A stretch of DNA of 64,000 bases, taken from assembly GCA_036874045.1 (NCBI GenBank), contig CM072343.1, forward strand, positions 16,140,001 to 16,204,000, written 5' to 3'. The DNA comes from Cymodocea nodosa (lineage: Eukaryota > Streptophyta > Magnoliopsida > Alismatales > Cymodoceaceae). A program made the translations under genes and the position numbers. Shown here piece by piece: positions 46,941 through 58,582 of this stretch. Position 1 is the stretch's first letter. Each line of letters begins with the position of its first letter. Below the pieces are notes generated by a model that was not told the DNA's origin, did no database searches, and saw only the letters and a list, made by a program, of their open reading frames with translations.

Positions 46941-49900
46941 TCACTTTAATGCCTTCACACGTTCACATTCTTCTGTTCTTGCAAACCTTCCACGCACCCT
47001 TGGCTGACTCTCTGCCAAAGCTTTCCGACAGGCATACTGCGGCAGACCACAATGAATAGTCACAAAACTATGCAGATGAGAAACCAGAATAAATTTGTGT
47101 TATTGGATACGACCTTCAAGAGCAATTAAATAAATTAATGTTGGTCTTTTATTGTCCTTATTGTGTCGGCTGGAACGTAGATAGATTGAAATTTTTTACC
47201 ACTTCTATGAATAATCATCATTTGTGATCGGAATCGTTGACATATTATGAAATCCTACACAATTATCCAATTACAAAGCTAAAGCCTTAAGACAGACCTA
47301 AACACAGAGGCTATGCTTCAAATGATAAAGCTAGAGTCTTGAGACCACACATTCACAGCATACATGTCTTGTTAATAGTAAGGTTCTTGCCTTTACATTA
47401 TCCGCTTGTTTGTTCTTCACCTGCTTGTTCCTTTTGCCTTTAATCATTAACAATGATCAAGTCATATTCGAACATTCACAACTTTTTTCGAGTGGCTTTT
47501 TCTAGGCTAATAATGTTAAAAAAGGACTATTAACTGAAATTTTAAAGCAATACAATGCTTGTAATGAATGCATGGAAAACAAAACCAAGTAGATATTTCC
47601 TTCAATAGCGATATCTTTAATAATGTCTCAAAACAGAATGCATGTAACCTCTTGAATGACAAAAGTCAACACTTTTTTATGTGTAGTTCAAACAATAAAA
47701 ATTTCATGAGCCAAAACCAGAACTTCTACAGTTTCATCTAACTTATTTAATTATATAATTCTGGGTTTTAATCAAACAAAATTTATTCACCTTGATTTTT
47801 CTGCCAAAGTTCCTCTTGGCCTTCTTCTTCATGTATCTTGAAAGCTTCTGTCTTCGTTCTTCAATCTTGTGACTGTCGACTCCCATCTGATGTTCAACAG
47901 GAAGATGGACGATTAAAATTTTTTTGTAAAACAATGACCAATATCTAAATAAGCAGGCATGCTTTTTCTTTTTGAAGTTAAAAAATGAACAAAAACCATT
48001 TCATTTTCTAAGCATTCATTCAATAAAGCAATGGTGTGCTTTCTGGGTTTTCCAAAAGGGTAAGTCTCACAGATGTGATGACAGAAGCTATTGATGATGC
48101 CAATCCATAAAAAGCCATGTATCATGTCTAAGATCATGACCTTTTACATTTCAAGATGTAAAAATAAGGAATATACGAATGCATTTGTGGTCCAACATCA
48201 GGGTTCCTTCAATAACTCACGAAAATATACTTTGTTCATTTTATTCTTCTTTTTGCCAAAAACCTTCAGCAAGATCTATAACAGTGAACAGTGTCCAACT
48301 GTCCATCTGATGAATGCTCCTTGTATATGTTTTATGATAATCAGATTAGTAGTGCGTATATGAACCATACAGATATAAAAACCATGATAAACATGATTAA
48401 CGTCAGTTCATGTCTGACTATACTTAATGTGAAACAATTTCCAAGACTCTATATAATAGAAAATCCAAATAAACATTTACGTAAAGATAACAAAAGGACT
48501 TTGTTTATAAGTCACAGAAAGTTATACAGAATCTACAGTGAGTTTGTTTTGTGCCATCACACCATCTTGACCCCCATAAAAGACAGACAAGTAGTCATAT
48601 CAACTTAAAAAGTGAATTTTTTGAAGAACCACTATTTTTGTTTGCAACCATTATATTTACAATTTATAAAAGGCTTGACAAATATTGTAATTTATAAGTA
48701 AATTGCATAGTTTATATTATAATGCTTAGATTTGTACTAGACAGATTTATAAGGTCTCAGGTAACTTTTGTTTCAATTTGCCAAATACCGGAATCCCTAC
48801 AGAGTCATTTCTGTAAAATGTTTTCAAGGAATTTGTTAGGGTTAACAGGGAACACTATTGAATAAAATGTAAAGGAAAATATGCATTTCACAAAAAGGGT
48901 TAATTAAGTCTGACCTTAATATCCCCTTCACTATATGCCCTCCTCATTCCAAAGACAGATCCAACACCCACTTCCTGAAAATCAAGAAAGCTTGATCCAG
49001 TAGGTGCTGCATTCATCCACTCTTTTGAGTCCAGGCAGCGAGAGTTCACACATTTCTCCAGAGGTCCCACCATTGTTGACTTATTTTTTTGCACAATTTG
49101 GTCTTTCTCTGCTTGTGATTCTTGACAATTACCATCTAATGTGATGGAAAACAAGTTCTCCATCCTGGGATTCTCTAGGAGGTTCTTCTTACAATCATAA
49201 AAAACATCATGCTGGGGATGTATGCTGTCAATGGCCTTGATGTCTGACGCATTGATAGTTCCTGAAGTGATGATATCTTCACCAGATGACATCATGGAAA
49301 TGGTAGTCATGAGAGGATTGAGCTCAAGTAATGGTTTCTCTATTATTGACTCTCGGGACTTGAAACTTCCTCTGACGTCATATTCTGGTAATGTGGAGGT
49401 CAGCGCCAGATTGTCCTATAGAAGAAGGAAACTAAGTTTAGATCAGACTCATTTTTCTGGAATCCAGATCCAGGTTCTAGTTGTGGAATTGGTAGTATGA
49501 TATGAACTATTAGCAACTTATATTTTCCTTGTTCCAGTACAATCAAATACAGAAGCATTCCATTTTTATAAATGTCAGCACAACTGGTATTTTTTTACTT
49601 GGTACAATACCCTTCAAAAAGTTAAATAAGGAAGAAAAGGGAAAGAATCAAAGAATCGGCTTAGTGAGGTTCACTCTGAAAATATATATTAACACAATGA
49701 ATACCACCAAAATTGATTCAAAATAAGTAGAGACAAGTTTATTAGCTAAAAAAGACAAAAATCCTAGTTAAGATTCAGTCTAGGGCCACCATAAAATATG
49801 TTTGATGCGAGTAATTGAACACCAAATCTTCTGAGTAACAAGAGCCTAGACAGTAGACGGATTAAGAGCTTAAAGGTACACCAAAACGTATACACACCAT

Positions 49901-50573
49901 TCACTAAAACAAAAACAAGGTATTAAGAGCTTTGGATTAAGCAAGAGTAAAATTATCATGCTCACTTTCTTTTATTCTAATTTAATCTTGAATCGATACA
50001 TTAGAAATAGAAATGCTTGAAGGAACCAAACTATGCAGAAAATATATAAAAGCTAGAACATATATGGCTTTGCATCAAAGCAGACCCTTGGAAATACAAC
50101 ACAAGAAGACCCCAGAACTCAATCGTCAAACCTACAGAAAGAGGAAGCTAGCAGACTGACAGGGTTTCAAGTCCATATTCTTAATTAGCTGCTTGCCAAA
50201 ATCGACTTATACTTTTGGAAAGAAAAAGGGGGAAAGAAAAAAAAATGAAGCCTTTCCGCTAACCCTAACCCATCTTATTGAAACAAGATGAGAGAACTAA
50301 CTGAACCTACCTGCGCAAATTGGCTGAAAGTAAAGAAATTCAAACACACCCTGCTTTTGATAGAAGGAGAATTCATTTCATATATACCACTAGCTCACTG
50401 ACATGGGTCTGGCTACCATCCTCAATGATAATACCATTGTCGTCATGGACACCATTAATGTTCAGGCGATTTAGGAGCTCCTCCTGGAGTTGATGCGGGG
50501 ACTTCTCGAAGATATCGAAGTCCTGCAAATACTGGAACAACAGCCCACCACAACCAACAACTCCGTCATGCAT
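46941..50573 (-). CDS. CCT-domain protein without B-box (CMF-type)
   Basis: Exons 50573-50403, 49415-48915, 47886-47791 and 47036-46941 join in frame to 287 residues. Exon 1 begins MHDGVVGCGGLLFQYLQDFD. Exon 2 holds ISMMSSGEDIITSGTINASD, VFYDCKKNLLENP, SSFLDFQEVGVGSVFGMRRA and YSEGDIK, motifs shared by a plant family of CCT proteins lacking B-box zinc fingers. The CCT domain is split: EERRQKLSRYMKKKAKRNFG-RKIK in exon 3 and YACRKALAESQPRVRGRFAR in exon 4. CCT domains mediate nuclear localisation and NF-Y/DNA contacts; relatives regulate light, sugar or flowering responses, but a specific role cannot be assigned. The exon 1 donor (GTCAGT assumed; GTATAT 15 bases on also keeps frame) and a possible small extra exon in the 1 kb intron 2 are uncertain. 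Confidence 0.85.
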
Positions 50574-50693
50574 TTCCTTCCACCAGCTGTCCCCTCCTTG
50601 ACTCCTGTTCAAGAACAAAAACCCAACAAAAGAAAGAAAGATGGAGAAGATCGAAGAACCACCACCGCCACCGCCATGTATACGCTCCCACAC

Positions 50694-51879
50694 TCAAGTC
50701 GTGGGTTGACGTGTAGGCATGGATGCCATGTGGACTTCCTCGCTCGCTCTCTCCGCCATGGGTATGCTTTCAGCAACACTGAGGTGGGTCTTGTTGCTTG
50801 CACCGCGACTGCAGTACTGATCCATACCAACGAGAAATCTTTGTCTTTTGTTTGATGATGAAATCAACACGGAGATCTCATCGTCATTTTGACGCAAACA
50901 GTAAACTGTGAATTAGTGTATAAAAATATGTCAATAATAATTACCAAAAGTATTATATCCAAATATTTTACTTATTTTTAAATACTTTGTTGATTAATAT
51001 TATAACCAAGAATAATTAATGTACATATAATAATCAACTTTCCATATATCTTATAAGATCATTATGTTATTTAACATATTTATTATCTAAATTCATTATA
51101 AATATTACTGTTAATAATAATTACTATTGGTAATGAATGATGGCATGATGGTTATTTAGGACATTTTTGTAATTGTCATAATTTTCATGCCAAAAAGGAC
51201 ATTTTTGTAATAATCTTGTTTTCTAAATGGTATAATCTTTATTTCAAAGGAGTAAGGATTTTTGTCTTAAAAGCTAATGATAATTGACAAGATTATCGCA
51301 AGAATATGTAATAATGGTTTATTTGATTACAAAATAAATGATCAAAATTTAATATAAATGAGGGAATTTTAAAACATTTAGATCAAGAAAAGATATTTAC
51401 AACTATCTAATAACTTAATTCATAGGATTATTTTAGCAATTATTTATTTATAGGAGGTATTAGGTAACTATAGAAATATATAAAAGAAAAAGATTCATGA
51501 TGACGTCACATAATAAGCTATGACTTTAGTTGTTATATCAAAATATCTTTATAAAACTTTACTTTTATAAAATTTTACTTTTTAATTTTTTTATTCCTAA
51601 CTTTTCTGATTTTTTATTTTCTAAATTTTTTTATTTTTTAGGTGACACAAACCAACATTAGTTTCTAAAAAAAACATAAGCTGGATTTGGTAGCACCAAT
51701 TTGGAAGACATGTTGGCTCCAACTCCAGCTCTTGAGGAGCTTCCAATATTCGTTTGATTGGGACTACTAATCCCACAGCTCTTATTTTTATTTTTTTTTA
51801 ACTAATGTTATATCTTTTGACGATTATACCCTTAATATTTGTACTTAAATAAATATGATGTATTAAAACATCAAAATAT
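50694..51879. other. Upstream region of the CCT gene, gene-free
   Basis: 50694-50890 is GC-richer leader/promoter sequence with no supported ORF. From 50900 the sequence is AT-rich and holds nothing I recognise. Confidence 0.45.
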
Positions 51880-53480
51880 TGTGTAAATAACTTTTTTGAG
51901 ATAGCCTAGCCTAGCTTGAAATTTGAGTTCAATTTAAAAGTGTCAATTGGGTTGGGCCATTATGGGCTAGCCTGGTACGACCTAATTTTTTAATACATAG
52001 TAATCATTATTTATAAGATTATGGTAATGTAGCACATAATAAGATTAAAGTTTCAATATGTAAGTTTATTAAATTGACGATATATATTAATAAAAATTCA
52101 TAATTTATTATATAAACATTTAATCAATAATACATTATTTATTTATAATACGTTAACATTAAATAAATAAATAATACAATATAATTATAAGTTATATCAA
52201 TGTTAACAGTAATAAATGCATTATAAGTTAACATTATAACAACATAACAAATAATCATAATGTATAATAAATATAATTATTAATAAATATAAATACGTTA
52301 AAGTCTTCTAATAAATAATAACTTATTATAATCACAAAAAAATGAAAATAATTAATGTAATATAATGACAAGAATCAATAATCATAATGTTAAATAAATA
52401 ATAGTGAAAGAAAGAATCTGAATGAGAATGACAACTATCTATGTGAAATTACATCAAATGTATTTAGATAAAATATATCTAAAGATTTGTGAGAGAGTTG
52501 AAAAAGCTAAATTTTTAATTTTTTTACTTTAATTTAAAATCAAAAAAATAAATATAAAAAATAATAAACTTCGATTGGACCAAAGATTATCTTTGGTCAG
52601 ATCGAAGAAAAATAATAATAAAATGTTTAAAAAAATCATCAACTTCGGTTGGATCGAAGTTAAGCTTCAATTAGACCGAGAAAGAAATAAATTAATTAAA
52701 ATTTTGGTTGGACCGAAGTAAAGATATAGTCATACTATTAAAAAAATAAAAAACTAAAAACAATTCGGTTGGAACGAAGTCGAACTTCGATCAGACCGAA
52801 GTTTTTGATTTTTTTAAACATTTAATTATTATTTTTCTTCGATCTAACCCAACTTCAGTGTGATAGAAGTTTTTGATTTTTTAAAACAATTTATTATTAT
52901 TTTTCTTCGGTTTGACCCAACTTCGGTCTAACTGAAGTTTATTATTTTTTTATTTTATTCGTTTGTCTAACCATATCTCAACTTTAGTCAGATCGAAGTT
53001 TTTTTTATTTTTTATTTTTTATTGGTCTAACCGAATCTCACCTTCGGTTAGACCGATATTTTTTATTCTTGGTATTTTTTCCTTCGATTTGACCAAAACT
53101 TAAATTCGATTGGACTGATGTTTTTTATTTTTTACATTTTTTATTTTATTTGTTGGTCTAACCATATCTAAACTCTAGTTAGACCTGACTGAAGTTTTTT
53201 TTTTGTGTCATTAGTTTGATCGAAAATATAGGTTTAAGTTAGAGCAATGTTTTTTATTTTTGGTATTTTTTCCTTGGTTTGACCGAAGCTTAAATTCGAT
53301 TGGACTGACATTTTTTATTTTTTACATTTTCTATTTTAAATTAAAATAAAAAAATTTCAACGTTATTCAATAATCAATTCATCAATCAAACACATTAATA
53401 AATTTATAAATATATGAACATCAAACATAAGTCTTCATTCATGAATCATTCAAACACAAGTAATAAAGTTGAAATAATTA
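51880..53480 (-). repeat. Hairpin-array repeat, copy 2 (inverted relative to copy 1)
   Basis: Reverse-complement relative of 23280-24347. Right flank CATTCAAACACAAG...AAAGTTGAAAT pairs with ACTTTATGACTTGTGTTTGAATG at 23287; the left flank has AGCCTAGCCTAGCTTGAAATTTGAG and GGGTTGGGCC, matching 24195-24300. The middle (52560-53330) consists of CTTCGGTTGGATCGAAG / CTTCGGTCTAACTGAAG units, which change orientation inside the array. Short stretches only; edges approximate. Confidence 0.65.
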
Positions 53481-53701
53481 AAGTTAAAACATTAAAGTCT
53501 TCTAATAGTAGAAATGTCTTGAAAATATTAAAGTTTTCTAATTTTTAGATGTTCATGCATGTAACTAAAAGTCTTCATATCGTCCATGTTCTCTTCCAAT
53601 TTATGAAGGCCATTTTTAGCCATTAGACCTTCACTGAATCTGATTCTACCTTTAGAAAGCTTTCTCGAGTGACTTGTTTCTTAAACTTCAACATGACATA
53701 C

Positions 53702-55217
53702 TATTTAGAATGAAAAAATGCATAATATTAACGGTTAAATGATGGTTAATTGAATAATATTTAGCTTATTATATGAGAATTAAGCCATTATGTTATAATT
53801 GCACTATTATAAGCTTTAATTAAAGAATCTACTTAATTTCGTGGAATTAATGTTAATTTAGTACATTTCTGAACTGTCGGTAAATTGCAGGCTATGAAAT
53901 TTTTAAGTATTCGAATTTTCTGTTATTTCGAACAGTTATGTTTAACATATCAAACATGTATCAGACAGTTATGTTTAACATATCAAACATGTATCAGACA
54001 ATTATGTTTAAATTGCCAAACAGTTATGTTTTAAAAGAATATTTTATTATTTCCTAAAGTACACGTGTCGAAACCATAATGCATGACTTAAGTGAACTTT
54101 CGATGAATTATCTTTAACTATCTGAAATTGCAGCTGGGCATCGGATAGTTATATGTGTAACTCTCTGAAATCTCCTTTTATTATAAAATAGTTGTGGACA
54201 TGTGTCATGTTCTAGGAGAATGACTTAAGTGGATTTTTAGTCAATTATCTCTAACTATTCGAAATTGCAGTTGGGCATCGGATAGTTAGACTTGTAACTG
54301 TCTGAAATATTTCTTTTATTATAAAACTGCTGATGACAGGTGTCGTGATTTGGAAGATTGACTTAAGTTATATATCGGTGAGTTATTTGTAACTATCTGA
54401 AATGCATCTGAGCATTAGATAGTTAAGTCTGTAAGTATCCGAAATGCACCTGAGCATCAGATAGTTAAATTTATGCACGTGTTTTATAGTTAAATCAATG
54501 AAGCAAGTCCGTTGAGTTATCTGTAACTCCACAGACTATTTATTTTCTAATATGCCATTATAGCGGTTGCAGAAACAGGACAGTTGGAAGGAAAAACCAC
54601 GATCGCACGTATCACACAGGAATTCACTCGTCGAAGGGAGAAGAAATCATCGTCGTTGATATGAATAAAGGAAATCCAATCGACCATTCAAGCAAAAGCA
54701 GCTACCACTTAAGAAATATAAAAGAAAAGAAGAAAAAAAGTAGAGTGTGTCTGATCGATGGGTATGGCCAGTGTGTGTAAAGGAGGATCACCGTCGGCAA
54801 TTCTTTGAAGTACCACACCAACCATTATCACCACCACCATAATCACTAACCATTGGAGGTCTGTGAGGATACTTTCCTGATGTTGGGTCGATTTCGAGCC
54901 AAACACAGTGTCTGACAACCACTGTGAGGAGTGATCGCATCATAGGAAGGGAAGCCATTTTCACCAAGCACCGACTTATATTTCAGGAGATTGTAAAGCT
55001 TCTAGCCTTGGTTTCGGGTTGATGCCTGTATGCTGAAGAGGAGATCATCTTGCAATTCTGGACTCGCGATTCTATAAGGAGAGGAGATCATCTTGCAATT
55101 CTGGACTCGCGATTCTATAAGGAGAGGAGATAGAATTGTAAGTGGTTTAATTTTCAGTGGTGTAATCACGCCGCATGTAGTGACGGAAGTATTTACTGTT
55201 GACTGAGATTACTTTAC
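53702..55217 (+). repeat. Athila LTR no. 2, 3' truncated
   Basis: Starts TATTTAGAATGAAAAAATGC (TG changed to TA) and follows LTR no. 1 up to GACTGAGATTACTTTAC, then switches without the U5 end to protease-region sequence. It is about 330 bases longer than the same part of LTR no. 1, mainly from extra CGGATAGTTA/TAACTATCCGAAAT modules at 54090-54480 and a 43-bp tandem duplication at 55041-55126. Confidence 0.8.
55041..55126 (+). repeat. 43-bp tandem duplication in LTR no. 2
   Basis: GAGATCATCTTGCAATTCTG through the GGAGAG following TCTATAA is present twice in a row with no difference; the other LTR copies have it once. Perfect identity suggests a recent slippage event. Confidence 0.9.
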
Positions 55218-55749
55218 TTTGTTAGATCTATTGCAGAAAATGCCACCTTGTGCTGAATTTCTGAAGGATTGGTGTACTAAGAAAAGAGAGCGAAACGTTC
55301 TTAGAAAGGTCTTTTTAGCTTAGCAAAGTAGTTCCCTATTTATGCCACAAATTCCTAAAAAGTTATCTAATCCTGAAATCCTTGTTATATCATGCACCAT
55401 AGGAAATACCATTCTAGAAAGAACCTTAATAGACTTAGGTGCAGGTATAAATGTTATGCCAAGTGATATATTTGCATCCTTAGGATTAGAAGACTTAACT
55501 CCTACTAGTACGGTTATTCAATTAGCTTATAGAAGTATAAGATACCCTAGAGGAAAAATAGAGGATGTCTTAATTAAAATCAAAAACTTTATATATCCTA
55601 TTGATATTGTAATCTTGGATTCCCAACAAATTAAGTATAAAAATAGTGATACATCTTTAATTTTGAGAAGTTCATTTTTAGCAACATTAGGGGCTGCTAT
55701 AAATTGTAAAACTAGAGTAATGAAGTTAGCATATGGTAATGAGGATACT
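55218..55749 (+). pseudogene. Athila gag-pol fragment with protease, cut by LTR no. 3
   Basis: It opens with MPPCAEFLKDWCTKKRE, the linker upstream of protease in Athila polyproteins, with a TAG at about 55321. An open frame then runs from 55342: IPKKLSNPEILVISCTIGN, LIDLGAGINVMPSDIF, YPRGKIEDVLIKI and FIYPIDIVILDS. This is the retropepsin of Athila elements, with DLGAG in place of the usual DLGAS active site. It ends exactly where the TGTTTAGAATG of LTR no. 3 begins, whose first bases supply the last codons before a chance stop. RT and RNase H are missing. Confidence 0.85.
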
Positions 55750-57102
55750 TGTTTAGAATGAAAAAGTGCATATTATTAACGGTTAAATGATGGTTAATTG
55801 CATAATATTTAGCTTATCATATGAGAATTAAGCCATTATGTTATAATTGCACTGTTATATGCTTTAATTGAAGAATCTGCTTAATTTTGGGGAATTAATG
55901 TTAATTTAGTACATTTATGAACTGTCGGTAAGTTGCAGGCTGTGAAATTCTTAAGTATCCAAATTTTTTGATATTTCGGACAGTTATGTTTAACATACCG
56001 AACAAATTCAGACAATTATGTTTAATAGACCGAATATGTATCAGATAGTTATATTTAAATTGCCGAACAGTTATGTTTAGAGAGAATATTTTATTATTTC
56101 CAAATGTACACGTGTCGAAATGAGAATGAATGTCTTAAGTGAACTTTCGGTGAGTTATCTATAACTATCCGAAATTGCAGCTGAGGATCGGATAGTTATC
56201 CCTGTAACTCTCCGAAATCTCTTGTTATTTATAAAATAGCTGAGGACACGTGTCATGTTCTAGGTAAGTGACTTAAGTAAATTTTTGGTGAGTTAGCTAT
56301 AACTATCTGAAAATGCATCTGAGCATTGGATAGTTAGACCTGTAACTCTCCGAAATGTTATTTTATGTTTAAAATGCTGCTGACACGTGTCGAGATCTGG
56401 TAGATTTACTTAAGTTATAACTCGTTAAGTTAGCATAACTATACGCGTTGAGTTACATGAATATACACTAAGGTAACGCGTTAGGTTAGCGGCTTATTTC
56501 TTTATTGCATGTATTTTATAGTTATTTTCCAAAATACCATTGTAGTGATTGCAAGAACAGACAGTTGGAAGGAAAAACCGTGTTTGCACGTATTACGTAG
56601 GAATTCAATCGCGTAGGGAGAAAGAAATCATCGCCGTTGATCTGAAGGAAGGAAATCCAACCGATCATTCAAGCAGAAGCAGTTACTACTAAAGAAATAT
56701 AAAAGAAAAGAAGAAAAAAAAAGAAGAAAGTGTGATCGATGGACGGCCAGTGTATACAGAGGAGGAGCACCGAGCTTTCTGCAGACAGTATCGGCGATTC
56801 TCCGAAGTATCACACCAGCCATCATTATCACCACCATAATCACCAATCATCGGAGGTCTGTGAGGATACTTGCCTGATGTCGGGTCGATTCCGAGCCAAA
56901 CATAATGCCTGACAACCATTGTGAGGAGTGATCGCGTCGCAGGAAGGGAAGACATTTTCACCAAGCGTCGACTCATATTTTAGGAGATCATAAAGCTTTT
57001 AGCCTTGACTTCGGGTTGATGCCTGTATGTTGAAGAGGAGATCATCTTGCAATTCTAGACTCGCTATTCTATAGGGAGAGGAGACAAAATTGTAAGTGGT
57101 TT
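55750..57102 (+). repeat. Athila LTR no. 3, 3' truncated
   Basis: Starts with an intact TGTTTAGAATGAAAAAGTGC joined to protease sequence and ends at AAGTGGTTT joined to integrase. It keeps the U3 mirrored modules (56140-56380) and the central block (56560-57100) but lacks the rest of U5. An additional AACTCGTTAAGTTAGC...ACGCGTTGAGTTA module at 56410-56490 is shared with LTR no. 4 only. Confidence 0.8.
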
Positions 57103-58005
57103 GTAGATTTTATGGGTTCGTTTCCTATGTCTAATCAATTTAATTACATATTGTTGGGGGTGGATTATGTATCTAAATGGATAGAAGTTATTCCTATAAA
57201 AACTAATGATAACAAAGTGATAATGCAATTTGTAAGAACAAATATATTTGCCAGATATGGAATACCTAAAGCTATTATCAGTGATAGAGGAACTCATTTC
57301 TGTAATAGAAGTTTTGAAGCCTTAATGAAGAAATATGGAGTAAACCACAAAATTGCAACATCATATCATCCGCAAACAAGTAGACAAGTAGAAAGTACAA
57401 ACAAATAAATTAAATTAATCTTGGAAAAAGTAGTAAATCCTACTAGAACAGATTGGGCTAATAGATTGATAGATGCACTTTGGGTTTATAGAACTGCTTA
57501 TAAAATGAGCTTAGGTTTATCACCTTTTAGGCTAGTATATGGTAAAAGTTGTCATTTACCTACTGAAATAGAACATAAAGCCTATTGGGCATTAAAAACT
57601 CTGAACACTAATTTAAATCAAGCTGTTGAAAATAGGAAAATGCAACTAATTGAATTAGAAGAATTTAGAAATGAAGCTTATTCGAACACTGTAAGAGAAA
57701 AAGAGAAAATTAAATTTTGGCATGATAGAAAAATTATTCCAAAAAGCTTTGAAATAGGACAAGAAGTATATCTTTATATGGCTAGACTCCATAACCATCC
57801 AGGAAAATTGAAATCTAGATGGGCAGAACCTTACATAGTTCGAAATATTTATCCTTATGGAGCTATTGAAATTGAAAATCCTAAAAATCAGAATATATTT
57901 AAAGTAAATGGACAAAGACTGAAACCTATTCTGAAAACACTAAAAAGCTCCTTTGGAATTATAGAGGAAGTTAGAGTAGAGGACTACTCGAGCTTTATTT
58001 TGTAA
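57103..58005 (+). pseudogene. Athila integrase (catalytic core and C-terminus)
   Basis: Begins in the core at VDFMGSFP (first catalytic Asp), continues YVSKWIEVIPIKTNDN, GIPKAIISDRGTHFCN (second Asp) and SYHPQTSRQVES. The codon of the third acidic residue, where relatives have N-R-E-I-K, is TAA (57406-57408). The frame then continues WVYRTAYKMSLGLSPFRLVY, GKSCHLPTEIEHKAYWALK, and the C-terminal GPY/F-like module WAEPYIVRNIYPYGAIEIE, ending SSFIL at 58005. The N-terminal zinc domain is missing because the 5' side is fused to LTR no. 3. Apart from the TAA, the reading frame is long and little damaged compared with element A. Confidence 0.9.
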
Positions 58006-58582
58006 GAAATTAGTTTTTATGTTTATAAAAAAAAAAAACATTAAAAATATATATAAAACATAAAAAATAGTTGCGGTTCAACCGACTAGATCCATGGGTA
58101 TGATTGAAATATAAAAAATTGTATATTAATTTTCAAGAAAAAAAATATTGGTTTTACCGAAACGTAATATCGGTTCAACTGAAAGAAAAATAACAGAAAT
58201 AAAAAATATTTAGGTTTGACCAAAACATAGTATCGATTAAACTGGTAAAAAAATAAAAAAACTATTCTCTGTAATATTTTTATTATATTTGCTTGTACGG
58301 GGAGTCTATTAAGTTACGCTTAACTCAACGAGCTTACTCCGTTGAGTCTTGAGTTAGTCAACGAGCTTATTCCGTTGAGTTAACTGTAACTCAACGGAGT
58401 ACTGTAGCTAAGACCGCGGATAAAATAGTAATAGTTGGTTCGGGAAATGACTCGATTACCCGTCTAAAACTTAGGACTTATTTAAACTAAAACCTAGGGT
58501 TTTGGGGGCATTATCCCGCAAATCATTTAGAATCTAGAACAGTAGAAATCAGAGCGATTCTGTGCTATTGTGTAACTCCACA
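58006..58582 (+). other. Athila spacer between integrase and ORF3, copy B
   Basis: Collinear with 4501-5083. It contains the mirrored CGGTT/ACCG phrases (58140-58260) and three hairpin modules at 58305-58400. No coding sequence. Confidence 0.6.

Noticed and set aside
47913..48608. Open frames within CCT-gene intron 2, considered as an extra exon
   Set aside because: No piece matched the expected linker between the SEGDIK motif and the CCT domain; exons 2 and 3 already join in phase.
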